Source of the DNA: Oscheius tipulae
Taxonomy: Eukaryota; Nematoda; Chromadorea; Rhabditida; Rhabditidae
Direction: 5' to 3'
Assembly (NCBI GenBank): GCA_037178975.1
Contig: JASJZH010000004.1
Span: 6,076,001 to 6,140,000, forward strand
Length of the DNA: 64,000 nt
Part shown: positions 34,401 to 46,425 of the stretch, one piece after another
Layout: every line of letters starts with the position of its first letter
Position numbering within the stretch: the stretch's first letter is position 1
The notes under the pieces: model-generated
Database searches by the model: none
The model's input: only the letters and a program-made list of their open reading frames with translations
What the model was told of the DNA's origin: nothing
Program-made: the position numbers and the translations under genes

Positions 34401-37400
34401 TAAAGTGTTTTGGCTCTATAAATAAGCGATCTGGAAGTAGACGTCCTTGAAATCAACTACTACTTTTTCTTGTTTGAAACCTTGATCTTTCGAACTTCTA
34501 ACATTAATTAACACCACCTGTCTAACACAAAAGTGCCATCTGACCCCCAACTACCAATCGATTTTTGGGCATACGGATCATGTAAGCTTCTTTATTGGGC
34601 GGTGGATGGTACACGTGACAGTCGCTCTTTCTCGGCCGTCTTCAGAAAACGAGTTTTTAACGTCAGAACCTTTTGCCCCATCTATCAGCGCTTCTTCGAG
34701 ACTTTTTGATTGGGGTGCAGCAGATCGAATTGGTGGATCCACGTGATATTTCGGACTCTTGTGCTCGTTGACAGAACGAATTAGACATTGAGAAAGGGTT
34801 AATACAGGAACTTGTGAGTCAGAGGATCCGGATGAGTCATGCTAAATAACTCACCTTGAACGGTCGCGACGTAACTCGAAATCCTGGCCGGGATGAAGTA
34901 CTTCGTATTGCTCGCCGACTTCCAGATACACCTGAAAAAGATCATTGAATATTGGAACCACATCATTCGAAAAAAACAGCTCTTCAGATATCTTCTTTTC
35001 CTCCAAATCTTCTTAACGAATCTTAGATGTTGTCTGTGGCTTCAAAAGATCAGCACTTTATATAGACCCACATCATTTTGGCCTCTGTTAACTTTTCCTC
35101 TCTCCGTACCGTCTCGCCTCTATTTGTTTCACAGGTCAAGCCTTAAGAATAAATGATCAATCCTCCCGAAGTTAACCGCTCAGAGTTATATTTATGGAAG
35201 GACAATGAAGATAAGCCTTGCACCATTTCCAGACACAGGTTTCGAGGTGGCGGAGACCGCGTGCGTTCCACGCAAAGCCGTTTATCAGCCACACGTGCCT
35301 GCTATCATCTAGGTCGGATAAACTCTTATCTTCCTCCTTTTTCATGAGAAGGAACTGACTCGAACTTTTTATAGGTTCAATCGATTTGCGCGGACGATTG
35401 ATGATCAGACTAGGCAAAAGACAGAGGACCTGTCTCTTTTTCTCACTTCCGAAAAGGGGCACAAACAAAGTGAAACACAGAACGCGTCACTTTTCGGAAG
35501 GGAGTCTGCTCGACGGCTTATTCGGTGAGCCGACTGGATTCGTTGCGGAAGAGGAGAAATGTCCACAGGTTCTACAGATTGAAAACTACAGCAAAGGTTG
35601 TACCGAGTTCATCCCAAACGCCCTCTGCTATCACTTTTTTCACGTGGTTACTCTAGTTTCTAGATAATCGCTCGATGAACTCTAGAAAGAGAGAAGGGAA
35701 GCGAGCATGTGACATTTGTCCTCGAAGGGGGTAGTAATAGTAAAGTGGACGAAAAAAGCTACAAAGAGTCTGCAAACAGAACAATAGGTCATCGATGTTT
35801 TTTCTGCTTCTTTTAGAGATCGTAGACGGTCACATGAGTAACGTGACCAGATCAACAAGTTTGTTTCTCCTAGCCACAATTCTACAGTCTTCCAGTAAGA
35901 CGGGTCATGAGAACATTTGGTAAACGAGTCCGTATAGTCTGAACTCGTAGAGGGATCGCAATCCGTTCAACCTCTAATCCCTTATGTTCTTCTTTGCTCT
36001 TCCTGGTCGCCGTAGTAAACAATCTGCTTCACTCTCTAATAGCTCAAAAACCTGGTGCCACAACGCCCAAATGTTGACGAGATGCTATATGGAGCGAACT
36101 TGACCCGATGCGGGAGCAAAGAACCATCACGACAGCTGTGTCCCTTCTCTCTTTCTCTCTAGTACAATTTCCCGCGAGGCTTGTGACTATGAGAGTTGAC
36201 GAGGAAGAGACAAAAATCCTCCCACTGGCTGTTTTCTACTTATGAAACTCTGAAACTACAAAGTTTTCGCAACTAGGAGCAATGGCCTGACTTCGATGAT
36301 CCTCCACGCTCGCCTCATTTTTCCGTCTTAAGAAGAACGGAAAACAGTTCTAGTCAGACGAAGAGGCAGCATATTTGTGCACATGGGAGCCACGTGAACA
36401 CAAGGTCCGCAAAACAGGCGCAGCGCCTTTTTCTTTAGTGGGACATAGATTGGAGTTCAGGGGGAACGAGGGATATAAATTAACTTTTTCAAACTACCTT
36501 TACGTTAGTTTGTGATCGTATTAGCACAAGTTTATTTGTAAAACTGGTGAGTTATCGAGTGAGTTAAAAACAAAAGAACCTTACCTTTTTCGAGCAGAAG
36601 AGTTCAGCGTCCTCGCGACGTAGCAGCGCTCATGTTAAGGAATCTGGCTGCGCGGAGCAGTGCGAACAAAGCCGAATGGCTGTGATTCGATCGGCGGCGA
36701 TCGATGCTGCGATGCTTCACACATAGCAAACCACGAGAACGCAATAAATGCTAGGGGCCTGCGAGTTTTCTCTTGGATTCAACACCAGACATTTGCCCGC
36801 ATTTTCAAAAATATAAGGTGTAACTGTTATCGAAGAAATGTTCTTTGTCCTAACAGTATGTCTATTCTCGTGCACCAGCGGTCAAAACAAGGCGTCTGCG
36901 CAATTGTTATCTCTGTTTCAACTAGTTTCAGTCTATCACAATACCACCACGTGTCCTAAGATTATTGTAATCAATGAAGCAGCTAAAAATCTTTTTAAGA
37001 AATCTGTCGAATGACAGACAGATGTTGTAATAATCGTTCCGGTTTTCATCTTCACCAGAGCCAGTCTCTTACACGTGGTTTAAAAAACCCTACGAATTTT
37101 TGATATAGAAAGCCTGTTTTTCGTAAACAGCGTCATTTGTACGTTTGTCTGTGTTTCTACGAGGCATTATTGCCTCGTCGTAATAACAAGCCATAGTGCC
37201 ATGCGACCAAACGACCAGCAGAGCAGCTGTGAAATGATAGACCCAAAGGGCAACAAATCAGGTTGTACTCTCTGGAGCAACTGACACTACCAAATATACA
37301 GTATGTCACTGATTGTCTCGAGTTTGTCAATCGACTCCTTATCGGTTACGTCATCTGCACGCGACCGACACCCAATTGGACTTCAACGAGTCGAAGATAA

Positions 37401-39979
37401 CTGCTCACGCCACAAACGAATGGCATTTTCAAGGGGACTCGGGAGACTATCAGCTCGTAAAAATTACTTGAAACAAAATACTCAAAGATTGGTTTGCAAC
37501 CAGTTTTTATTTATCAATAGAGTCAGATAACGTCTTGCGGGCCTTTTGACTCATCGTGCAGTTATAAACGAGCGCAGATCGGCGCAGAAAGGTTTATGAC
37601 CAAGGGAGAGGGACCTTTAAAGACTTAACTTTCTTTGATCTTTGGTGAGATGAAGCTTTTTGCGAAGAGAGTTGATGAAACGACTGATTGGCATAGTGCG
37701 ATGAGGGGCTTTGGACTTGGAATGAGAGCCAGACAGTTCTGGACAACAGGGTTAGGGTAATTCACTTGTGCAAACCCAACCCATAACATATAAGAGAGTT
37801 CTAAAACCATGTTGACAAGTGTCTCAGATACGAAGGAGGTCTGGGTTTAAAGTTTTCTTTCTAGTTTTTATTCGACTAGAAATTGGCGCGAGCTCTTCCG
37901 TTTGTGTCTTCAGATGACCAATCAGTGGTCCACATGATACCGTCACTAAAGAATTTTTCGTCGACAGCTTCAATCAGTGCCTAGATTTCTTATGTTTCGC
38001 CATTTTGTCTTTGAAAAAAGTCAGTGACCACTAATGCGCCGAGAGAGTGCTTCATGACCCTCTGTCAGCTGTCATCTATCACTGCGGTGCATTTTCAGTA
38101 CATCTGCACCCTATGTGAATGTTCTGATCACATCGATTGCGGCGCGGAAGTTTTGCGCTTGGAACAAGATTGATTACTCTTTTTATTGGGCGGAAAAGGG
38201 GTGGATGAGAATAGAGAGGATCATAGACTAGCTCTTTAATGACTGTTACGGCGACAGTTCAAAGACAAAGTGATGTCAGTCACACGAAGCAATGGTCTGC
38301 GACCCTTTCTTTTCACTGGGGGGATCTGGGCAGTTTCAACTACCTAACGATTTCAAACCCCTATAACTTTCAGGCGTTCTTGTATGAAATGCAAATATCA
38401 CCGCCTGACTCTCTGTTTGCACTAAGGATTAATTTGTTCCCTAAGCCAGAATGAACACCGAACACGAGTACCGACTGACCTCTCCCTTGACTACGACGTA
38501 GATGAAGTTGAGTTGCCCGCGAATCTCACGTCCGACTGGAATCTTCACTTGAATTGAGACTTGAGCAATTCGTTCCAGCTCACGATCACTGCAGCCAGCA
38601 AATCGTTGTGACCTGAAGCTTCATTGAGATTTGCTAAAGACTGACAAACCACTTGAGATAGCGCTTGTACCCAGCTATCTTCTCCTGAGCTGTGTCCATC
38701 ATAATATTGTGGAACACACTTCTTTCAATGGCCCAGAGACGACAAGGAGATGTGGCTGAATTCCTGTTATACTAATTTCAAACTTTATACACCTTGAACA
38801 GTAGCCGTCCTTTCGCAGTGATGCAAAATGGCAAGTTCGCCGAATAGAGCTCCATTGGCCATGGTTCTGACAAACTTGGCATCTTTACAGACTTGTACAG
38901 AGCCATGTTCGATTACATACATGATGGCTCCCAGATCTCCTTGTCGGATAATGACAGCACCCTCATCAACCTGCAAAATTCGAGTTTGCAGACGGCCCCA
39001 AGTCGCTTCGGTCGCAACTTGTAAAGTACATTATTTGCTTTTAACAATTCGTGCTTTGACCTCATTGGCTCACCTCGACAGGATACATGGCGGCAGCGAT
39101 TCTTCCAATTTGAACTCCGTCAAGATTATTTAAGAAGGAGTTGCTTCTCATTGCGCTCTCGATGCTCAGAAGTGCCCTGAAAGGTCATGTTTAAAAAAAA
39201 ACTAAAGCTTATTGGAACACTACCGAATGGGAATGACACCACATGTCTTGGGACGGATCAAACGACGAGGAAATCGCATTTTTGAGAATTTGGATAGTTG
39301 GCCCGTCTAGTCAGCCGCTGTGGGGCGAAAATGAGCCCGAACGGGCGTTTTTAGGCACGGCGCAAAAGTTAGGCGGTAATCTGTGTGTCCGGGCGTCATT
39401 GCGTGCCAACGCAGCTTAATACAGGCTAGGAGAAGCACGGAATAGTCTGGGAAGCACGAAATGGATATCTCGTTTCCTACTTGGGGTGAGGAAAAAACTT
39501 ACTCTTGGCTCTTTCGGTAGAACTTCGTCGGGGCACGGACATTTGAAGAGACGGCTTCCGAAGAGACAGCTGTTCGACGAAAGTAGTTCCCACTTTGGTA
39601 CTGGGCGAGCTCCTGAAGAGTTCTTATTGATCAGTTTGTTCAGAATGGAACACAAGAAATCTTTTTGACCTTTGGTAAATCACTGTTCACAGTATCGTCT
39701 ACCGAAGCACATTTTCCTGATTAATCCCGAGGTTACTGTTTACATTTCACGGTCAACAAGGAACAGGCTCTATTAATAGCACTTTCTCGATTGCGCTATA
39801 CGATCTAAAAGGCCTTCAGCCACCCGTACATTCTGGTTTGTTGGTATCGGAGAGCAATCCGCTCTTAATTAATTGGATTTCAGATCACAAGTGAGTACAA
39901 TTCCCGATAACGAACCCACCCTTCGAAGTTGTTCGATGATGTCGTCACGAATCTCGATTTCACGAACCAGGTCGTCCAT
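31468..39979 (-). CDS. cGMP-dependent protein kinase (PKG), egl-4/pkg-2 type
   Basis: A serine/threonine kinase that phosphorylates targets when cGMP binds its regulatory half. From the N-terminus: leucine-zipper-like start [20 protein letters not shown] (39979 down), a linker exon near 39506-39613, [14 protein letters not shown] (39224-39279), [19 protein letters not shown], cyclic-nucleotide site A ([30 protein letters not shown]), the PKG signature [14 protein letters not shown], site B ([36 protein letters not shown]), then the kinase: [40 protein letters not shown] and the C-terminal [14 protein letters not shown] ending GWDFEF. Introns of about 1.3 and 3.6 kb are exceptional here. The linker exon does not join 39279 in phase, suggesting a second start at ATG 39279. 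The site B part looks degenerate (no clear FGE/RTA block), so its cGMP affinity may be altered or an exon was missed. Confidence 0.88.
34930..38480. other. Long PKG intron without a recognised gene
   Basis: About 3.5 kb between the two halves of cyclic-nucleotide site B. Open frames up to 98 codons occur (35172-35468 minus, 36660-36959 plus), but none has a domain or in-phase neighbours. Given the dense surroundings this length suggests regulatory sequence, an internal promoter or an unrecognised fast-evolving gene. The sequence has no obvious long repeat. Confidence 0.5.
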
Positions 39980-39989
39980 CTTATCTGCC

Positions 39990-42120
39990 ACTACAGAAAA
40001 ACGGTGAAACTAAACGTGGCCAGATATGGAATAAGCGGCTCGGAAATGTCAATTATTCAAAGTTTCACACTGCCGGGATGGGAAAATGCCCGAGTCGGTT
40101 TCGAAAACTTAGCGCCTGATAGTGAGAAGGAGACAGAAGGAAGTGAATTAGTCAAATGAAATCTCGGGTAGTAAATGACGGGAAAAAGTATCCCGAAGGC
40201 CGCACAACAAGGTTATAGCGCTACCACGACTCGGGATGGGTACCGGCTCAGTCAGGCGAACATGAGCACATTTTTGAGCAAGGAAGTAGAGTCTGTCTGG
40301 TGATTCAAACGTGTCAGGACGTCAAATTAAAGGAGCAGGTGAAAGAATAAGAAAAGACGCTGTCCTTCGGGAGAAGGGAGCGTGAGATGAATGACAAACC
40401 TATTTAGAATGGAGATGTAGCCGAGAAGTTAATTTATATGCTAACCAGAAAGAGCACGCGAATGTGCAAATTTATTTCGTCTAGGCACTAGAAGGAAGTA
40501 TCTACTTCCAAATTAGGGATTCTAATCAAACAGAAAAGTAATTACTCGCCCTCGAGATTCTATCGAACTTCTCGGAAACCTGAAAAAGGTCTGGAAGGAG
40601 AGAGAACATTTTCCCTAGGAAATTGACTTATCGCCCGACGAGGGGAGTCAAAACATATTTGAGAGAGTAATTTTATCGTCTCTTTGCATCCAAGAAAGAT
40701 CTGGATGACTCCCCAGATGCCAGTTCCTTCCAACTCTTTTAAAGGGACAAACACCCGAAAGAAGAGCATCCAAGAAGTCATTATGCTCAAATTTCGGTCA
40801 ATTAGGGGCGCTATGGCAAAAAGGTCCACGACAGAGATCGTGAAAAGAACGAAAGAAAAGCAGTTAGAAATGAGATCCTACAGAATATAAAAGGGGTCAC
40901 TCCGCAAGTTCAGAGTCCTGCTAAAAGATACATGTCTCAATTTTTTTCTGGCTTGCGTCCACTTTGCTATTAGTCTACGTTTATTTACATGGAGGCTGTC
41001 TTTCCAAGAGCGATAAATGACCAAGAGGTGTCAGTTTGACTCTAGAATTTGATAGGCAGCTCTTTTCATAACAGTATTTTCGAGTAAACAGATCAGGATA
41101 GGATAGTCAAGGAAAAACGATGACACTGCAGAGGAGGATATATCTTCTATGAAATGGATCTAATGTGAGAGTTCAAATTCAGTTACTGCTGTTACGCCTT
41201 AGGGCAGTGAGTAAGAGCAGGCTGGGTGCGAATATGAGGAATTGGACGTCGTTTAGACATGAATGGATCACTTTGTTTGGAAGCGAAAACAAGAGAGATG
41301 GGTAGGCAATGCATTCTGCGCCGGAAGTTGGAAATTCGAAAGGAGATGGACTAAAAATGTACATCTGTTACTCTTGTGAATGGCAGCGAGACTTTTCGAG
41401 TCTGACACGGCGACTGGGTGGCATGGAAACAACAAGAGACATATAAACTCCGTTCCATACATGTATTGTTTCCTGAAGCAAATTCAATCCGTCTCACTCT
41501 TCTCCTACTCTTCACTGTCACATGTATTCTAGCAGCTGATTTCTCTTTACCTCAATAAGAATGCCAGAGAAGTATTTATTCTACTGCCCTGAATTAAGTG
41601 AAATGAGAGAGTCCCAGAACGTTCAGAGAATTTGGTGGAATAAGAAGCTTAGGGATGGAAGGATATGGAATGGTCTATCCTTGCGATTTGATTTCTCTGA
41701 CTAACTTTGCGATGAGAGAGTTTCGGGTATGTACGATAGACATCGAGCTACCTAACAAGTAATTCTATATCGAAGAACAAGAATAGCTGCGTGGGTATTG
41801 TTGCGTCCCGCTGCCGCTTTAGATCAAAATGTCTCGCCTTCTCGTTGCTTGCCTCAAGGGAATCGTTAAAACTGATGGGCAGTCTCTGTTCCACTTTTTG
41901 GTGATACATATGTGAAAAACATTGATGTCTTGTCCGATGGAGGGTCGAGCTCGTTCGCAATATACGAGTAGAACATTCTATAAATTGGAAGAGAACTGGC
42001 CTCTTTGAACAGCTTTCCGATTAGAGACAAAGACATCTGGGTAGTGGAGTGGAAAGAAAAGTAGTGGTGATAGAAATACATTTTATTTCTCGTCCACCGT
42101 TACAATTCACAGAAAGCCTT
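39990..42120. other. Gene-poor 2.1 kb upstream of PKG
   Basis: No gene is supported on either strand. It probably holds the PKG promoter. A short block near 40083 (CCCGAGTCGGTTT) also occurs at about 30948, the only shared string I noticed. Confidence 0.5.
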
Positions 42121-42124
42121 TCGT

Positions 42125-42313
42125 CTAAACGGCAACTTGGTTCTGCATAAGTCCTTTGACTGTCTGATCGGATGTGGGAGCAGCCTTGGTCGAAACAATC
42201 CTCTCCTTGATCGTCTTCTCCGGAGCAGTGTAGGTGACGGAACGGGCGTCGGGAAGGTCGTTGAGACGGAAGATCTCGTAGACGAGGTAGCCAGCCAAGA
42301 TCCACTGGAGCAT
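42125..42313 (-). CDS. Small 62-residue protein, probable membrane or mitochondrial
   Basis: A single-exon frame from ATG 42313: MLQWILAGYLVYEIFRLNDL then RSVTYTAPEKTIKERIVSTK and ending MQNQVAV. The N-terminal hydrophobic stretch could be a membrane anchor or a mitochondrial import signal. AATAAA on the minus strand (about 42083) lies 40 bases after the stop, supporting transcription. I recognise no family. The length matches many accessory subunits of mitochondrial complexes, but that is a guess. Confidence 0.55.
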   Translation of the reverse strand: MLQWILAGYLVYEIFRLNDLPDARSVTYTAPEKTIKERIVSTKAAPTSDQTVKGLMQNQVAV

Positions 42314-42366
42314 TTTTGCAGGACAACTGGAGTTCCCTAATTACCTCGTCTTTTACTTTGCTTTTA

Positions 42367-42627
42367 CTACAAAGTTTTGTTTGCAAAAGTTCTGGAACTT
42401 TTAGATAGCTCTCCAGGAGCAATTACTTTTTTTCCAATGTCGATGCTTGTGAGAAAAAGTAACATTACAATCAGTTCCACCAGAAGACCAACAATTTGCA
42501 TGATATCTACAGTCGCTACACGGCCACTTCCCAGCATACCACCAAAATTTGATATTTCGGTTTCAGTTAAACTCATCTCCTTTCCTGAATTGAGTTTTGG
42601 TTTGTTAGATAGTCGTGACGACATCAT
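42367..42627 (-). CDS. Small single-pass membrane protein, unknown
   Basis: From ATG 42627, 86 residues without an intron: MMSSRLSNKPKLNSGKEMSL, a Gly-containing middle (FGGMLGSGRV) and one strong helix (IMQIVGLLVELIVMLLFLTS) followed by a Lys/Ser-rich tail. It has no signal peptide, so a tail-side-in anchor is likely. It is only 53 bases from the next small gene in the same direction, so the two could share transcription. No family recognised. Confidence 0.45.
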   Translation of the reverse strand: MMSSRLSNKPKLNSGKEMSLTETEISNFGGMLGSGRVATVDIMQIVGLLVELIVMLLFLTSIDIGKKVIAPGELSKSSRTFANKTL

Positions 42628-43067
42628 TATCAAAATGGTACACAAAAGTGAACCTTAAACGTTTCCGTTTTCTGACCAATAGTTTCGTTGCTCACTCTCT
42701 GGAGGGAGCCAATAATTCCAACAAATATTTTCCGAAGGAACGCAAGTTTTTGCAGCAACTGTTACGAACAACGTTATTGTGGTTAAATGAAGAGATTTCG
42801 CAATTCATATCTACGACAACTTCAACACAACCACTCATCGTTGATCATGTCAGTTGCAGGAATTCATCAGAGTGAAAAGTTCTCAAGCACAACGACTTGT
42901 CCCTGCTGGATCCTTTAACAAGATAGAAGAATAACAGAAATGGGTGGGATACTCACGTTTACAGCAGAAGTCTGTCTTTTATGTCATCTGGATCATTAGA
43001 AAATTATATCTGCTCATACATTACATTCCATTCGGCTTCACCTGTTCCGTGCATTCCATAGTCTGAA

Positions 43068-44053
43068 ATGGAGCTTATGATAGTCTTCTACAGGGCAAAT
43101 CTCGCCCTTTCGATCCCCCTTTTCGTTCTCGTAGCGTATCTGATCGTGTACAAATCAACAGCCCAAATGGGAAAATACAAATGGTTTCTGCTCAATATCC
43201 AAGTATCTTCATTTCTTGAATCTCTATTTTGGACTACGATGTTTGGCCCTTTGCTCAACGTCTACCCGTATCCCTACTTTTTTCAATCGGGATTTCTCTG
43301 GACCATGATCCAGATCCCTCTCGATTTCGACTGGGGAGTATCGACAGGATTTCATGGTTTAATCATTGCCAGTCTTTATCTGGCTATCATCTACAGACAT
43401 ACCTTGCTCATGCCCTTGTCAAGTCTTCGGATTCCCGAAGTACTCAAGGACATAGATAATCCTATTATGAATACCTGCGGCATTTATATGGGCACTATCG
43501 CTTGTAGCATATTGTCGTATTACGGATTTCTCAGTGTGGAAAACACAAAACAAATTGTTCACAAAGTGAGTTCGTTGTATTAAAAAGACCATTTTTAGAT
43601 TGATCGGACAAGCGATTTCCACGAAGGAGGACAGACATTGGGTGGAACAGGCGCATATACCTGGGGTGGCTTACTTTTTTTTGGTATCATCGGCTTAGGG
43701 TTTGGGCTTATTGTTCGCATAATCCATTGCAACCACATTCTGAAGAAGTCTGCCATATCTGCAAAATCTGCACTCATGCACCGAGAGGCTATTCGCGGAC
43801 TTCTTATTCAGGTTCACAAGGTAGTTGCCGCTATCTTAGCAAAACTTAGGCCGGACTAATGTGGGGAGGTGTTCTTATTCCATCGTTAACTTTGGCGATT
43901 TCAATGGTAATGGGTGTGGAAAAGCTTCCATCAGCTTTTGTGACTTTCTGTTCTTATTTTGGTATGGCTTGGTTTAGCCTAAAGTCTATCAACTGCAGTA
44001 TAAGCATTATCGTCACGACTGCTCATTACAGGTCAGAACATTTGTGTTTATGA
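43068..44053 (+). CDS. srh/str-type chemoreceptor
   Basis: A three-exon seven-transmembrane receptor. TM1 SIPLFVLVAYLIVYKSTAQM leads into GKYKWFLLNIQVSSFLESLF, the pattern of the srh family (ktp..M..YKw.Ll). TM3-4 follow (FHGLIIASLYLAIIYRHTLL), then exon 2 (43600-43819) with YTWGGLLFFGIIGLGFGLIV, and exon 3 from 43851 with GLMWGGVLIPSLTLAISMVM and the last helix FVTFCSYFGMAWFSLKS. The C-terminal tail is very short for a chemoreceptor (YRSEHLCL), and the usual arginine-rich end is missing, so the 3' end may be incomplete or shifted. Exons join in phase. Confidence 0.8.
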
Positions 44054-44164
44054 AAAAGGAGTTTAGAATGGTTTTTCTGCGAGCAACAGGTTTGACGACA
44101 AGTCAGGTGTCTGTCATCAACATTCGTTCTCAAACTAGTGAAAATCGCTAGACAATTTTTCAGT

Positions 44165-44984
44165 TCAATGGTCTTCTTCTTCCTTATTGGTGCTCTCAAA
44201 GTACTCCTTTGATCCTTTGACATCAGCCTTCATTGTCTTTTTCCCTGGTGTCCAGCCAGCCGGGCAGACCTCTCCGTGCTTAACTTTGTTTTAATGAAGT
44301 TCTCGCCTCTTTCACCTTGTCCACAAACTGAAATGCCTGGACGAGACGGAGAGTTTCGTCAACGGATCGACCAACCGGCATGTCGTTGATTGTCATCTGA
44401 CGCAAAACTCCGTTGCGGTCGATGATGAAAAGACCTAGGGACCGGTTGTTATGTGAAAATGGAACTCTGAACCTCGGTAGGCCATTCCCTCGTCTTCCTT
44501 CAGAACTCCGTAGTCCCGAGAAATCTGCATGGTCTTGTCAGCAAGGACAGGAATCAGCATATCACCCAGTCCACCAAGTTTTCTTGGCTGAAGAGAGCTG
44601 TTTCTTGTCAGAAAAAAAGCCTACCTGACTGATCCAGGCGAAGTGGGTGTAAGCAGAATCAGTAGAACAAGCCATGACTTGAACTTCGATATCCTCAAAC
44701 TCTGGGCTTCGATCAGAGAACGCGATGATTTCAGTTGGACATACAAACGTACTGAAATCAATTTCCTCTCCTCTAAAGGAGACACTTACAAATCGGCGGG
44801 GTAAAAGAAGAGAACTACGTATTTTCCTCGGTAATCAGAGAGCTTGATGTCGACGAAATCGCCGTTGTGAACGGCCTTGCAAGTGAAGTCTGGAGCAGGC
44901 TTTCCAATCGCAGCTTTTGACTGCTGGAAGAGAATCTCTACAGCCTTTAAAGAAAATACCTACTTGCATGACGCCACGATACAT
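44165..44984 (-). CDS. prdx-2: Typical 2-Cys peroxiredoxin
   Basis: Thiol peroxidase that reduces hydrogen peroxide and is recycled by thioredoxin; the C. elegans counterpart PRDX-2 also carries redox signals. Six short exons join in phase. The start [20 protein letters not shown], the strand [20 protein letters not shown] with the peroxidatic cysteine (split by an intron inside the F codon), [20 protein letters not shown], the conserved loop [20 protein letters not shown], and the resolving cysteine in [15 protein letters not shown] are all present. The C-terminus [14 protein letters not shown] replaces the shorter GKAN-type end and is more acidic. The GGLGD motif, which goes with sensitivity to over-oxidation, is present ([12 protein letters not shown]), while the C-terminal YF pair is kept as EYFES. 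Confidence 0.95.
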
Positions 44985-45234
44985 GAGTTGTTATCGATAA
45001 GGACGAGAAGTTGGGTAAGAATGCGGGCCTGAGATCGGTTGTCATAGCAGCAAGTGATGTGCAAGAAGAGAAAGGGATTAGTGGTGAGAAACGAGAGAAA
45101 AACAATTAGGCGAGAAGAGAGGAACAAGTCTAATTGATTTGAATGAAATTTGATACTTTGTCATCCGAAACATGATTCAGCCAATGTTTTTTGTCTTCTC
45201 TGGAAATGGAAAGCGGTGTGCTAATTTTTAATTT

Positions 45235-46101
45235 TTAATCATTTTCAATCTCGGCCTGGTAGTCGTCGTCGTCCCATTGAGTAGAGGCGAAGGAGTAGGT
45301 GGATGTCGAAGCGGAGACAGGAATCTGGCAAACCTTTGATTTGGCAGCTTCCGGAGGAACAAACCTTTCGTGGAGGATTGCATAAATAGCTCTGCAAATA
45401 GAGGACGCAATCGAGATCTGAGAAGTCTTCAGCTGACCAGCCCCATCTGTCCATTCCGATGAAGTGTTGTCCTGGAGGTGTGACTGCTTTTTTCTGATCG
45501 CGGGAAGAGGTCAGCGACTGAATGATAGTTGGAGTGGGAGCTGTTGCTGTCACTGCTTCGTCTGTCTTGTCTTCTGGGGACCAACCACACAGCGAGCTCT
45601 GAATGTTGCCAGTTTCTGAACAGAGCTTTCGTTTTTCAGTTTACCTCTCAAAGCGTCTCCTTTCCTCGCCCCCGTCTAATATTCAGAAAAAGCAATTACC
45701 CTATTCCCCCTATTGCCCAAGTAGACTACTCAATAGTGACAATAAGGAACTAACTGACACCGTTGCTGCTGTTCGTGGCGCTGTAGACTCCACTGGTGCT
45801 GAGAAGTGCCGTATTGGTAGTCGAGGCTTTGTTACAAGTACACGTCGTCGTCTTTTTCTCGTTACAGCAGGTCTTCGGAGCGTCGCCAGCTTGTAGAGTG
45901 CAATGGAATCCTGGTCGGTAAGTATCCACCGGTATGACATCTCTGCAACGCATTGTTCCGCTTCAGTATAAATAAATAGACTAACCTGGTTTCTTCTAGA
46001 GCACAGCCGTCAGCCGGCTCCATCGAGGGAAGATGGCTACCAGCCGCACACGGAAGCGAAGAATATCGATATTTAAGACTACAGTAACAGGGACTTGTCA
46101 T
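45235..46101 (-). CDS. Unknown Cys-rich protein with acidic tail
   Basis: Minus-strand exons join in phase: MTSPCYCSLKYRYSSLPCAA to PADGCALEETR, then DVIPVDTYRPGFHCTLQAGD and TCCNEKKTTTCTCNK, then after about 100 bases TGNIQSSLCGWSPEDKTDEA, TPTIIQSLTSSRDQKKAV and FIGMDRWGWSAEDFSDLD, ending DDDDYQAEIEND. The final join is uncertain: either a 31-base intron or a shifted acceptor, both ending in the same frame. CGWSPEDK and WGWSAEDF look like two copies of one short motif. No signal peptide is visible at the chosen start, though the cysteines suggest secretion, so an upstream exon may be missing. No family recognised. Confidence 0.55.
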
Positions 46102-46425
46102 TTGACAACAATTTCAAAAGCTTTTATTAATCACAACAGTTGCTGTATTTCTAGTCAAATTAGTGTTTTTGACTGTTTTGAAACTTCTTGGCGTCCAATC
46201 CAAGCAGCCTTAATTTAGTAACAAAAAAGATAATTAAAGTGGGCTATGGAACGCATCTGGGTACGGTAAAATGGCGCCTATTTATCGAGCTCCGAGTAAA
46301 CCTTTTTTCTTATGATGTACACTCTCCTGTCAATCGTGTCCAGTGCGTTCTGATAATGCGCATCCGCGGACTCAGCTAATTGGACGTGTTTATTTTTAGA
46401 AACGTTATTATCGAACGAAATGCGG

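Noticed and set aside
42021-42422. 133-codon minus-strand open frame
   Set aside because: It covers the 62-residue gene in another frame, runs past its start and stop, and lacks any domain.
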